Origin: Mangrovimicrobium sp033283325 | Lineage (GTDB): Bacteria > Pseudomonadota > Gammaproteobacteria > Pseudomonadales > Halieaceae | Direction: 5' to 3' | Length of the DNA stretch: 64,000 nt | Assembly (NCBI GenBank): GCA_033283325.1 | Contig: JAWMQO010000001.1 | Coordinates: forward strand, 930,001 to 994,000 | In this document: in pieces, positions 17,045-25,261 of the stretch | How positions within the stretch are numbered: the first letter of the stretch is position 1 | Layout of the letters: each line of letters starts with the position of its first letter | The notes under the pieces: generated by a model | The model's input: the letters and a program-made list of their open reading frames with translations, nothing else | Databases searched by the model: none | What the model was told of the DNA's origin: nothing | Made by a program: the position numbers and the translations under genes

Positions 17045-18421
17045 ATGTTCCAGAGCCTGAGCGATCGTCTTTCCAACAGCCTGCGCAATATCACCGGCAA
17101 AGCCCGGCTGAGCGAGGAAAATATCCAGGACACCCTGCGCGAGGTGCGCATGGCCCTGCTGGAGGCGGACGTCGCCTTGCCGGTGGTCAAGGAGTTCGTC
17201 GAATCGGTCAAGCAGCGTGCCTTGGGCCAGGAGGTGATGAAGAGCCTCAGTCCCGGCCAGGCTTTCCTGAAGATCGTCCAGGCCGAACTGCAGCGGGTGA
17301 TGGGGGAGGCCAACGAGGCGCTCAACCTGCACACGCAGCCGCCGGCGATCATCCTGTTGGCGGGTCTGCAGGGTGCGGGTAAGACCACATCCGCCGCCAA
17401 GCTGGCGAAACTGCTGATCGAACGGGACAAGAAGAAAGTCACCGTGGTCTCCGCGGACGTCTACCGCCCGGCGGCGATCAAGCAGTTGGAGACCCTGGCG
17501 GGTGAAGTGGGCGCCGATTTCTTCCCCTCGGAGACCAGCCAGAAGCCCGTGGATATCGCCCGGGCCGCGATCGAGCACGCGAAGATCAAGTTCAGCGATG
17601 TGCTGATCGTCGATACCGCGGGCCGCCTGGCGGTGGACGAGGCGATGATGGCCGAGATCGCCGAACTGCACAAAGCGGTGAATCCGGTGGAAACCCTCTT
17701 CGTGGTGGACGCCATGACCGGCCAGGATGCCGCCAATACCGCCCGCGCCTTCGGCGAGGCGCTGCCGCTGACCGGCGTGATCCTGACCAAGGTGGATGCC
17801 GACGCCCGCGGCGGTGCCGCGCTCTCGGTGCGCTCGGTCACCGGCAAGCCGATCAAGTTTCTCGGGGTGGGTGAAAAGACCGCCGCCCTCGACCCCTTCC
17901 ACCCGGATCGCCTGGCCTCGCGTATCCTCGGCATGGGCGACGTGCTCTCCCTGATCGAGGAGGCGGAGCAGAAGGTTGACCGGGCGAAAGCCGAGAAACT
18001 CGCGCGCAAGGTCAAGAAGGGCAAGTCATTTGACCTGGAAGACTTCCGCGACCAGTTACAGCAGATGAACAACATGGGCGGCATCACCGGCATGCTGGAC
18101 AAGCTGCCGGGCATGGGCGGCATGGCCCAGATGGCCCAGCAGAGTGTCGACAATAAAATGTTCGCCCGCATGGAGGCCATGATCAACTCCATGACCCCGG
18201 CGGAGCGGCGCAAGCCCGACCTGATCCAGGGGTCCCGCAAGCGCCGTATCACCCAGGGTTCCGGCACCCAGGTGCAGGATCTCAACCGCCTGCTGAAGCA
18301 GCACAAGCAGATGCAGAAGATGATGAAGAAGATGAAGGGCGGCGGCATGGAGAAGATGATGCGCGGCCTCGGCGGCATGATGGGCCAGGGCGGTCCCGGC
18401 GGCATGCCCCCGATGCGCTGA
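17045..18421 (+). CDS. ffh: Signal recognition particle protein Ffh
   Basis: Ffh is the SRP GTPase that binds 4.5S RNA and signal sequences at the ribosome. The 458-residue protein has an N domain (1-90), a G domain with GLQGAGKTTSAAKL (about 107-120), DTAGRL, TKVDADARGG and the RILGMGDVLSLIEEAE linker. The C-terminal M domain is rich in methionine, with runs such as MQKMMKKMKGGGMEKMM, a flexible signal-peptide-binding and RNA-binding surface. The start at ATG 17045 and the length match the family. It is followed by rpsP after 173 bases that hold a candidate promoter. Confidence 0.98.
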   Translation: MFQSLSDRLSNSLRNITGKARLSEENIQDTLREVRMALLEADVALPVVKEFVESVKQRALGQEVMKSLSPGQAFLKIVQAELQRVMGEANEALNLHTQPPAIILLAGLQGAGKTTSAAKLAKLLIERDKKKVTVVSADVYRPAAIKQLETLAGEVGADFFPSETSQKPVDIARAAIEHAKIKFSDVLIVDTAGRLAVDEAMMAEIAELHKAVNPVETLFVVDAMTGQDAANTARAFGEALPLTGVILTKVDADARGGAALSVRSVTGKPIKFLGVGEKTAALDPFHPDRLASRILGMGDVLSLIEEAEQKVDRAKAEKLARKVKKGKSFDLEDFRDQLQQMNNMGGITGMLDKLPGMGGMAQMAQQSVDNKMFARMEAMINSMTPAERRKPDLIQGSRKRRITQGSGTQVQDLNRLLKQHKQMQKMMKKMKGGGMEKMMRGLGGMMGQGGPGGMPPMR

Positions 18422-18471
18422 GGCGCGATGCATAAGCCCGCGAAATGCATGAAAAATTTCCGTTTTCGGGC

Positions 18472-18500
18472 TTTCCTTCAGGGCGGGTTTTCCGTATGAT
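18472..18500 (+). promoter_or_regulatory. Candidate sigma70 promoter for the rpsP operon
   Basis: TATGAT at 18495-18500 (five of six to the -10 consensus) lies 17 bases after a weak -35, TTTCCT, at 18472-18477. It sits 95 bases before the rpsP start and just after a hairpin formed by AAGCCCG (18434-18440) and CGGGCTT, which may terminate ffh transcription. Confidence 0.4.
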
Positions 18501-18594
18501 ACGCCACCTTTCCGGCCCGGGTGCCGGCTTATTGTCGTGGGCAATCGCAAGCAGGCTTGCGTGATGCCTTGAATATCCAGGGAATGTAGAGCAA

Positions 18595-18843
18595 ATGGTT
18601 ACTATTCGACTTGCACGTGGCGGTTCCAAGAAGCGTCCGTTTTACCACTTGACCGTGGCTGATCACCGTACCGCCCGTAACGGCCGTTTCATCGAGCGCG
18701 TGGGTTTCTTTAACCCCGTTGCCCGTGGCCAGGAAGAGCGCCTGCGCGTGGACAGCGACCGCATCGCCTACTGGCAGGGCCAGGGCGCCCAGCTGTCTGA
18801 GCGCGTTGCCAAGCTGGTAAAAGACGCCGCCGCAGCCGCCTAA
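18595..18843 (+). CDS. rpsP: 30S ribosomal protein S16
   Basis: This 82-residue protein opens MVTIRLARGGSKKRPFYHL and has the NGRFIERVGFFNP block, diagnostic of bacterial S16, a small-subunit assembly protein that binds 16S rRNA. Length matches the family; the tail ends in Ala repeats. It is the first gene of the conserved rpsP-rimM-trmD-rplS operon, with rimM 21 bases downstream. Confidence 0.98.
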   Translation: MVTIRLARGGSKKRPFYHLTVADHRTARNGRFIERVGFFNPVARGQEERLRVDSDRIAYWQGQGAQLSERVAKLVKDAAAAA

Positions 18844-18864
18844 GGACTGCGCGACCGGTCTACG

Positions 18865-19422
18865 ATGGGTGGGCCCGGGTCCAGCGCGCTGACCGCCGGT
18901 AAAATTACCGGCGCGTACGGCATCAAGGGCTGGGTGAAAATACACTCATACACCTCACCGGGTGAGAACCTTTTCGACTTCGGTGAGTGGACCCTGAAAG
19001 GCCGGGGCGGCCGGAATACCGAGCAGCCCGTCCACTTTGACGAGTGGCGGCGCCAGGGCAAGGGCATGATTGCCCACATACGCGGGGTGGACGATCGCGA
19101 TCTGGCGGAGTCCTACCGCGGGCTCGAAATCCTGGTCAAGGCGGACAGCCTGCCGGACCTGGAAGAAGGCGATTATTACTGGCACCAACTCGAGGGTCTC
19201 GAGGTCTGGGCCAGGGAGCCGGGCAGCAGCGCCGAGCGGGTGTTGCTGGGGCGGGTGAACTACCTGCTGGAGACCGGCGCCAACGACGTGCTGGTGATAA
19301 AAGCCAGTGAGGGCAGTATCGATGACCAGGAGCGCCTGGTTCCCTATCTGCCCGGTGATACGGTGGTCTCGGTGGACCTCGAGCGCAAGCGCATAGAGGT
19401 CGACTGGTACATCGACGATTGA
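18865..19422 (+). CDS. rimM: Ribosome maturation factor RimM
   Basis: This 185-residue protein has the RimM N-terminal barrel (AGKITGAYGIKGWVKIHSYT) and a PRC-barrel C-terminal domain (YYWHQLEGLEVWA, VLVIKASEG, LVPYLPGDTVVSVD, ending RIEVDWYIDD). RimM binds S19 and helps mature the 30S head. Its position between rpsP and trmD is the standard order. The ATG at 18865 is used; no strong ribosome binding site is seen, so it may depend on coupling to rpsP. Confidence 0.97.
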   Translation: MGGPGSSALTAGKITGAYGIKGWVKIHSYTSPGENLFDFGEWTLKGRGGRNTEQPVHFDEWRRQGKGMIAHIRGVDDRDLAESYRGLEILVKADSLPDLEEGDYYWHQLEGLEVWAREPGSSAERVLLGRVNYLLETGANDVLVIKASEGSIDDQERLVPYLPGDTVVSVDLERKRIEVDWYIDD

Positions 19423-19441
19423 AGGGAAGACAGGTTCACGG

Positions 19442-20194
19442 ATGCATTTCGCGATTGTCAGCCTGTTCCCCGAGATGTTCGCCGCAGTGAGCGAACACGG
19501 CGTGACCGGCAGGGCGGTAAGCCAGGGCCTGGTGGCCATCAGCCACAGCAACCCGCGGGACTACGCCACTGACCGGCACCGCACGGTGGACGACCGGCCC
19601 TACGGCGGCGGCCCCGGCATGCTGATGAAGATTGATACCTTGCGCCAGGCCATCGCCGAGGCGAGGGGTGCCGCGGGAGAGGGCGCGAAGGTCGTCTATC
19701 TCTCGCCACAGGGTAAAAGGCTGGACCACGATATGGCTGCCAGCCTCGCCGAAGAAGCCGGCCTGGTACTGGTCGCGGGGCGTTACGAAGGCGTCGACGA
19801 GCGACTGATCGAGGCCGAGGTGGACGAAGAGCTGTCCATCGGCGATTACGTGTTGAGCGGCGGCGAGCTGGCCGCCATGGTGGTCGTCGATGCGGTGACG
19901 CGCCAGTTGCCCGGGGTGCTGGGCCACGAGGCGTCCGCGGAGGAAGATTCCTTCGCCGACGGACTCCTGGATTGCCCGCACTACACCCGACCGGAAGAGT
20001 ACGAGGGCCGGCGGGTCCCGGAAGTATTACTCAGCGGCAATCACGAAGCGATTCGCCGCTGGCGCCTCAAGCAGGCACTGGGCCGGACCTATGAACGCCG
20101 CCCGGACCTGCTCGAGGGGCGGGCCACGACGGCCGAGGAAGACGAGTTGTTGGCGGAGTATCTCCGCGAACGTGGATTAACAGATACTGAATAG
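19442..20194 (+). CDS. trmD: tRNA (guanine-N1)-methyltransferase
   Basis: TrmD makes m1G37 in tRNAs with G36, preventing +1 frameshifts. The 250-residue protein shows the knotted SPOUT fold signature: VDDRPYGGGPGMLMK, GRYEGVDERLIE and SIGDYVLSGGELAAM, where the deep trefoil knot binds SAM, and a C-terminal DYxxRPEEYEGRRVP-like block (YTRPEEYEGRRVPEVLLSG). Start and length match the family. It lies 19 bases after rimM and 40 bases before rplS. Confidence 0.98.
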   Translation: MHFAIVSLFPEMFAAVSEHGVTGRAVSQGLVAISHSNPRDYATDRHRTVDDRPYGGGPGMLMKIDTLRQAIAEARGAAGEGAKVVYLSPQGKRLDHDMAASLAEEAGLVLVAGRYEGVDERLIEAEVDEELSIGDYVLSGGELAAMVVVDAVTRQLPGVLGHEASAEEDSFADGLLDCPHYTRPEEYEGRRVPEVLLSGNHEAIRRWRLKQALGRTYERRPDLLEGRATTAEEDELLAEYLRERGLTDTE

Positions 20195-20234
20195 CCAGCT
20201 GTGAAGCTGCATTGAATTTCAACAGGAGCGCACC

Positions 20235-20588
20235 ATGAGCACCAACAAGATCATTTCCCAGCTCGAAGCTGAACAGATGCAAAAAGAGCTGGCCGAGTTC
20301 AGCCCCGGTGATACCGTGGTTGTGCAGGTTAAAGTCAAGGAAGGCGAGCGTGAGCGTCTGCAGGCCTTCGAAGGCGTGGTCATCGGCAAGCGTAACCGCG
20401 GCCTGAACTCCGCTTTCACTGTGCGCAAGATCTCCCACGGCGTGGGTGTCGAGCGTACCTTCCAGACCTACAGCCCGCTGGTCGACAGCATTTCAGTCAA
20501 GCGTCGCGGCGACGTGCGCCAGGCCAAGCTGTACTACCTGCGTGAGCTGTCCGGCAAGGCTGCGCGAATCAAGGAAAAGCTTTCCTGA
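20235..20588 (+). CDS. rplS: 50S ribosomal protein L19
   Basis: This 117-residue protein has the conserved FSPGDTVVVQVKVKEGERER opening, LQAFEGVVIGKRNRG, GVGVERTFQTYSP and RRGDVRQAKLYYLRELSGK blocks. L19 sits at the 30S-50S interface. The ribosome binding site AACAGGAG precedes ATG 20235. It is the last gene of the rpsP operon, and an intrinsic terminator starts 21 bases after the stop. Confidence 0.98.
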   Translation: MSTNKIISQLEAEQMQKELAEFSPGDTVVVQVKVKEGERERLQAFEGVVIGKRNRGLNSAFTVRKISHGVGVERTFQTYSPLVDSISVKRRGDVRQAKLYYLRELSGKAARIKEKLS

Positions 20589-20608
20589 TCGACGCAGTAG
20601 CGTTAGTG

Positions 20609-20638
20609 AAAAAAGCGGCCCTTGTGGCCGCTTTTTTT
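20609..20638 (+). terminator. Intrinsic terminator of the rpsP-rplS operon
   Basis: AAAAAAGCGGCC (20609-20620) pairs with GGCCGCTTTTTT (20626-20637) around CTTGT, followed by further T. It is a textbook terminator placed directly after rplS. Confidence 0.95.
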
Positions 20639-20665
20639 GTGCCTGTCCCCCCAGCCAAGTGCCTT

Positions 20666-20744
20666 GTGGGAGCCCGCTCTGCGGGCGATTATCGCTCACA
20701 GAGTGAACTCCCACAGAGTGAGCTCCCACAGATGGAGCTCCCCC
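20666..20744. repeat. REP-type inverted pair with extra degenerate half-units
   Basis: One unit starts GTGGGAGCCCGCTCTGCGGG at 20666 and the inverted partner covers 20692-20714 (TCGCTCACAGAG then GAACTCCCAC). Two truncated repeats of the inverted end follow: GAGTGAGCTCCCACA at 20716-20730 and a more decayed ATGGAGCTCCC. It lies in the gap between the rplS terminator and xerD. Confidence 0.85.
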
Positions 20745-20828
20745 AGGGTCTGCTCTTCCTGAGTGCATGAAGTTTCCGCACGTGACAAAGTCATTTTCTA
20801 CAAATGATTTCGTGCTACCGTACCGGCC

Positions 20829-21734
20829 ATGTCAGCCGACCTGCCCGACAATCCCGAGATCGAACGCTTCATCGACGCCATGTGGATGGAGAAGGGGCTC
20901 AGCGACAATACCCTCGGCAGTTACCGCCGCGACCTGCGCCAGTTCGACCGCTGGCTGCAGAAGGAACGCGGCAGCACGCTGCTGCGCAGCGACCGGGCCG
21001 ACCTGCAGGCCTACCTCGGTGCGCGCCTGCGCCAGGGCAGCTCCCAGCGCTCTACCGCGCGTTTCCTGTCCTGCCTGCGCGGCTTCTTCAAGTACCAGCT
21101 GCGCGAGGGCAGGGTGCATCTCGACCCGACCATCGACGTCGACAGCCCCCGGCTGGGGCGGCCCCTGCCGAAATCACTCTCCGAGGCCCAGGTCGATAGC
21201 CTGCTGGAGATGCCCGACCTCGACAATCCGGTGGAGTTTCGCGACCGCGCAATGCTCGAACTGCTCTACGCCTGTGGCCTTCGGGTCAGCGAGCTCACCG
21301 GCCTGCAAATCAACCAGCTCAGTCTCAACCAGGGTGTGGTTCGGGTCTTCGGCAAGGGCAGCAAGGAGCGCCTGGTACCGATGGGGGAGGAGGCGCTGAC
21401 CTGGCTGCAACGCTACATGAATGGCCCGCGCAGGGAGCTGCTGCGAGGAAATCTCTCGGATGTGCTGTTTCCCAGCAAGCAGGGGCGGCAGATGACTCGC
21501 CAAACCTTTTGGCACCGTATTAAAATCTACGCCCGCCGTGCCGGGATAACGCAGCCCCTGTCGCCGCATACACTGCGGCATGCCTTCGCCACGCACCTTC
21601 TCAACCACGGTGCGGATTTGCGGGTAGTACAGATGCTGCTGGGGCACAGTGATTTGACCACGACACAGATATACACACATGTGGCGCGGCAGCGGATGCA
21701 GGAACTCCACGCACAGCACCATCCGCGAGGATAG
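20829..21734 (+). CDS. xerD: Site-specific tyrosine recombinase XerD
   Basis: XerD with XerC resolves chromosome dimers at dif under FtsK control. The 301-residue protein has an N-terminal core-binding domain (1-110) and a catalytic domain with Arg152 (GLRVSEL), Lys176 (GKGSKER), His247 and Arg250 (SPHTLRHAFATHLL), His273 (GHSDL) and Tyr282 (TQIYTHV). All six catalytic residues are present. The dsbC-hom-thrC-recJ genes follow as in pseudomonads, which supports XerD over XerC or a mobile-element integrase. Confidence 0.97.
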   Translation: MSADLPDNPEIERFIDAMWMEKGLSDNTLGSYRRDLRQFDRWLQKERGSTLLRSDRADLQAYLGARLRQGSSQRSTARFLSCLRGFFKYQLREGRVHLDPTIDVDSPRLGRPLPKSLSEAQVDSLLEMPDLDNPVEFRDRAMLELLYACGLRVSELTGLQINQLSLNQGVVRVFGKGSKERLVPMGEEALTWLQRYMNGPRRELLRGNLSDVLFPSKQGRQMTRQTFWHRIKIYARRAGITQPLSPHTLRHAFATHLLNHGADLRVVQMLLGHSDLTTTQIYTHVARQRMQELHAQHHPRG

Positions 21735-21819
21735 AGGGAACTACCACCGCCACAGGTGGTCTTTAAAACCAGAGGTCGGCCGTGCATCCCGGCAGGGAGA
21801 CCATAATTGAGGACATACT

Positions 21820-22566
21820 ATGATTACCCGCTCGCTCCAGCTTGTATCTGCCAGCGTACTCCTGCTCACAGCATCCCTTGCCCTGGCTGCGGAGGCGGTG
21901 GACAAGGCCGTCGTGGACAGGCTCAGCAGCGCCCTCAATAACCCGGCGAATAACCTCAAGGTCGAGTCGGTCTCTTCCAGCGAAATGCCCGGTATGTACA
22001 CGGTGCAATTCGAGAACGGCCCCCGGGTTCACGCCTCGAAGGATGGCCAGTATTTCGTCGTCGGCGACCTCTACCAGGTGACCGGTGATGGCTTCGTCAA
22101 CCTGTCCGAGAAGCGCCGCGACACCGATCGCAAGGAGATGATGGCCGAGGTGGATACCGCGGACATGATCGTGTTTCCCGCGGAAGGGGAAACCAAAGCC
22201 CATCTCTCGGTGTTCACCGACGTCACCTGTTTCTACTGCCAGAAATTGCATCGCGAAGTGCCGGAACTCAACAAGCGCGGTGTCGAAGTCCGCTATCTCG
22301 CCTTCCCCCGTTCCGGCATCGGTTCGCAGTCCTATGACATGCTGGTGACCGCCTGGTGTTCGGAAGACCAGCAGACCACCCTGACCAAGCTGAAGAACAA
22401 GGAACAGGTGCCTCCCGCTACCTGCGACAACCCTGTCGAGGCAGAGTACGAGCTCGGCCAGCGGATGGGCGTGCGCGGCACGCCGGCGCTGGTTACCGAA
22501 GATGGCAAGCTCATCCCGGGTTACCAAACTGTCGACCAGCTCATGGTCACCCTCGGGATGAACTGA
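21820..22566 (+). CDS. dsbC: Thiol:disulfide interchange protein DsbC
   Basis: This 248-residue periplasmic disulfide isomerase has a signal peptide (LVSASVLLLTASLALAAEA), an N-terminal dimerisation domain (about 25-90, with the GMYTVQFENG and YFVVGDLYQV strands), a linker helix and a thioredoxin domain with active site CFYC (Cys137, Cys140) in FTDVTCFYCQKLHRE. A second Cys pair (AWCSED, ATCDNP) and the cis-Pro loop RGTPALVTEDG match DsbC. Reduction would require DsbD, which is not in this window. It follows xerD, as in related genomes. Confidence 0.96.
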   Translation: MITRSLQLVSASVLLLTASLALAAEAVDKAVVDRLSSALNNPANNLKVESVSSSEMPGMYTVQFENGPRVHASKDGQYFVVGDLYQVTGDGFVNLSEKRRDTDRKEMMAEVDTADMIVFPAEGETKAHLSVFTDVTCFYCQKLHREVPELNKRGVEVRYLAFPRSGIGSQSYDMLVTAWCSEDQQTTLTKLKNKEQVPPATCDNPVEAEYELGQRMGVRGTPALVTEDGKLIPGYQTVDQLMVTLGMN

Positions 22567-22593
22567 TTTACACCGGGATTCCTCCCCGTCGCA

Positions 22594-22622
22594 TTGACAT
22601 AACTACCTAGAAACCTTACTGT
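22594..22622 (+). promoter_or_regulatory. Candidate sigma70 promoter upstream of alaC
   Basis: A perfect -35 TTGACA at 22594-22599 is followed after 17 bases by a weak -10, TACTGT, at 22617-22622. It lies between the dsbC stop and the alaC start, with a leader hairpin downstream. Confidence 0.4.
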
Positions 22623-22639
22623 TTCCGACCTTTTATACG

Positions 22640-22661
22640 CGCCCCGGAAGCCTCCGGGGCG
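22640..22661 (+). other. Leader hairpin just upstream of the alaC start
   Basis: CGCCCCGGA (22640-22648) and TCCGGGGCG (22653-22661) form a perfect 9-bp GC-rich stem with a 4-base loop, ending 19 bases before the GTG start at 22681. No U-run follows, so it is not a standard terminator. It could affect translation initiation or mRNA stability, or be a weak terminator for dsbC. Confidence 0.5.
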
Positions 22662-22680
22662 ACTGGACAGAGATACGTAA

Positions 22681-23871
22681 GTGGACGAGCAATTCCGGCG
22701 CATCTCGCGCCTCCCGCCCTATGTTTTCAACATTATCGGTGAGCTGAAGCAAAAGGCCCGGGCTGCGGGGGAAGACATTATCGATTTCGGCATGGGTAAC
22801 CCCGACCAGCCCACGCCGCAGCATATCGTCGACAAGCTGGTGGAGACTGCCCAGCGCGGCGATACTCACCGCTATTCGCAGTCCAAGGGTATCCCGCGAT
22901 TGCGCAAGGCGATCTGCGACTGGTACCAGCGCCGCTACGACGTCACCCTGGACCCGGAGACCGAGGCAATCGTCACCCTGGGCTCCAAGGAAGGCCTCGC
23001 CCACCTGGCGCTGGCGACCACCGGCCCCGGCGATGCGGTTCTGGTGCCGAACCCCTCCTATCCGATCCACCCCTACGGATTCGTGATTTCCGGCGCTGAC
23101 ATCCGCCACGTGCCCATGGGTGAAAACGAGAACGTCTTCTTCGAGGAACTGGAGAAGGCGATCCAGAACAGCTGGCCGCGGCCCAAGATGCTGGTGCTGA
23201 ATTTTCCCTCCAATCCGACGGCCCACTGTGTCGAGCTGGATTTTTACGAAAAGGTCGTGGCGATCGCCCGCGAGCACGACATCTGGGTGGTCCAGGATCT
23301 CGCCTACGCCGACCTGTGTTACGACGGTTACGTGGCGCCCTCGATCCTGCAGGTGGAAGGCGCGCGGGATATCGCCGTGGAATTCTTCAGCATGTCCAAG
23401 AGCTACAACATGCCGGGCTGGCGGGTGGGTTTCTGCTGCGGCAACAAGACCCTGGTCGGCGCGCTGGCGCGGATCAAGTCCTACCTCGACTACGGCATGT
23501 TCACCCCGATCCAGGTGGCGGCGATCAAGGCCCTGGAAGGCGACCAGAGCTGTGTCGACGAAATTCGCGAGATGTACCAGTCGCGCCGCGACGTGCTCTG
23601 CGGTGGCCTCAATGCGGCTGGATGGCCGGTAACGCCGCCCCGGGCGACGATGTTCGTCTGGGCGAAGATCCCCGATTTTTACGCCGAAATGGGTTCCCTG
23701 GAGTTCAGCAAGAAACTGCTGCAGGAAGCCTGCGTAGCGGTGTCCCCGGGTATCGGGTTTGGTGAGTACGGCGAGGGCTACGTGCGCTTCGGGCTTATCG
23801 AGAACGAGCACCGCACACGCCAGGCGATTCGCAACATCCGCAAGATGATCAAGAACGATGGCTTCGCCTGA
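22681..23871 (+). CDS. alaC: Alanine transaminase (AlaC-like class I aminotransferase)
   Basis: This 396-residue PLP enzyme begins at GTG 22681. The family signature includes RLPPYVFNIIGELKQKARAA, DFGMGNPDQPTPQHIV, the PSYPIHPYG loop, NFPSNPTAHCVELDFYEKVV, QDLAYADLCYDG and the PLP lysine in FSMSKSYNMPGWRVGF. This pattern is characteristic of the AlaC/YfdZ branch, which makes alanine from pyruvate and glutamate. It ends shortly before hom, which together with thrC follows on the same strand, so it probably heads an amino-acid biosynthesis operon. Confidence 0.9.
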   Translation: MDEQFRRISRLPPYVFNIIGELKQKARAAGEDIIDFGMGNPDQPTPQHIVDKLVETAQRGDTHRYSQSKGIPRLRKAICDWYQRRYDVTLDPETEAIVTLGSKEGLAHLALATTGPGDAVLVPNPSYPIHPYGFVISGADIRHVPMGENENVFFEELEKAIQNSWPRPKMLVLNFPSNPTAHCVELDFYEKVVAIAREHDIWVVQDLAYADLCYDGYVAPSILQVEGARDIAVEFFSMSKSYNMPGWRVGFCCGNKTLVGALARIKSYLDYGMFTPIQVAAIKALEGDQSCVDEIREMYQSRRDVLCGGLNAAGWPVTPPRATMFVWAKIPDFYAEMGSLEFSKKLLQEACVAVSPGIGFGEYGEGYVRFGLIENEHRTRQAIRNIRKMIKNDGFA

Positions 23872-23908
23872 GGCGGCGCCGGTAGCAACACGGAACAAGC
23901 AGGAAACT

Positions 23909-25222
23909 ATGAGCGCGCAAACTGTAAAAGTCGGGATCTGTGGCCTCGGGACTGTGGGCAGCGGCACCTTCAATGTGCTGCAACGCAATGGTGCGGAGAT
24001 CGCCGCCCGGGCGCGCGTCGCGGTAGAAGTCGTCCACGTGGGCGCACGCCGCGACAACCCCGCCTGTGAACTGGGCGACACCCGGGTCAGCCGCGACATC
24101 TTCGCGGTGGCCAGCGACCCGGAAGTACAGGTCCTGGTGGAACTGATCGGCGGCACCAGCGTGGCGAAGGAACTGGTGGAAACCGCCCTGCGTAGCGGCA
24201 AGCACGTGGTTACCGCCAACAAGGCATTGATCGCCGAGTTCGGCAATGAACTGTTCAGTCTCGCCGACGAGTGCGGGGTGGCCCTGCGCTACGAGGCGGC
24301 GGTGGCCGGGGGCATCCCGATCATCAAGGCCCTGCGCGAAGGGCTGGCCGCCAACCGCATCGAATGGCTGGCGGGCATTATCAATGGCACCGGTAATTAC
24401 ATCCTCAGCGAAATGCGCGAAGCCGGCCGCGACTTCGCCGACGTACTGGCCGAGGCCCAGGCCCTGGGTTACGCCGAGGCGGACCCGACTTTCGACGTGG
24501 AGGGCATCGATGCGGCCCACAAGCTGGTGATCCTGGCCTCGCTGGCCTTCGGTATGCCGCTGCAGTTCTCCTCAGTGTTTACCGAGGGTATCAGCCGCCT
24601 GACCACCCAGGACATGGAGTACGCGGAAGAACTCGGTTATCGCATCAAGCACCTGGGCATCGCCAAGCAGGGCGGTGGCGGGGTGGAATTGCGGGTGCAC
24701 CCCACCCTGATTCCCGAGGCGCGCCTGATCGCCAACGTGAACGGCGTCAAGAACGCCGTGCTGGTCGAAGGCGATGCCGTCGGCCCCACGCTCTACTACG
24801 GCGCCGGTGCCGGCGCCGAGCCCACCGCCTCGGCGGTTATCGCCGACATCGTCGACCTGGCCCGGGAGCTGTCGGGCGGGCAGGGCTGCCGGGTGCCTTC
24901 CCTGGGCTTCGACCGGGATGCCCTGCGGGACCTGCGCATCGTGCCCATGAGCGAGGTGGTGACCCCCTGGTACCTGCGCATGGAGGCCGAGGACAAGCCG
25001 GGCGTGCTCTCGCGCATCGCCACTATTATCAGCGACCAGGGCATCAGCATCGAGGCACTGATCCAGAAGGCACCCGCGGAGGGGCAGACCCTGGTGCCCC
25101 TTATCGTGCTGACCAACCGGGCCGCCCAGGGTAGCCTTGACCAGGCTGTGGCGTCCATCGAGGCGCTGGATTCAATTGCAGGCGAAGTGGTGCGGATTCG
25201 CGTCGAGCCGCTCGACGGCTGA
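23909..25222 (+). CDS. hom: Homoserine dehydrogenase
   Basis: Hom reduces aspartate semialdehyde to homoserine in threonine/methionine synthesis. With the start at ATG 23909 (AGGAAA upstream) the protein has 437 residues. It shows a Rossmann GLGTVGSG, the catalytic region ANKALIAEFGNELF, AAVAGGIPIIKALREGLAAN, GIINGTGNYIL and EADPTFDVEGIDAAHKL, then a C-terminal ACT domain from about residue 355 (YLRMEAEDKPGVLSRIATII) for feedback control. The frame is open upstream into the end of alaC, but that extension lacks homology to Hom. thrC follows after 39 bases. Confidence 0.97.
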   Translation: MSAQTVKVGICGLGTVGSGTFNVLQRNGAEIAARARVAVEVVHVGARRDNPACELGDTRVSRDIFAVASDPEVQVLVELIGGTSVAKELVETALRSGKHVVTANKALIAEFGNELFSLADECGVALRYEAAVAGGIPIIKALREGLAANRIEWLAGIINGTGNYILSEMREAGRDFADVLAEAQALGYAEADPTFDVEGIDAAHKLVILASLAFGMPLQFSSVFTEGISRLTTQDMEYAEELGYRIKHLGIAKQGGGGVELRVHPTLIPEARLIANVNGVKNAVLVEGDAVGPTLYYGAGAGAEPTASAVIADIVDLARELSGGQGCRVPSLGFDRDALRDLRIVPMSEVVTPWYLRMEAEDKPGVLSRIATIISDQGISIEALIQKAPAEGQTLVPLIVLTNRAAQGSLDQAVASIEALDSIAGEVVRIRVEPLDG

Positions 25223-25261
25223 GCGCAGGCCACACCCCATTCGACCAGGACGGAAAAGACA

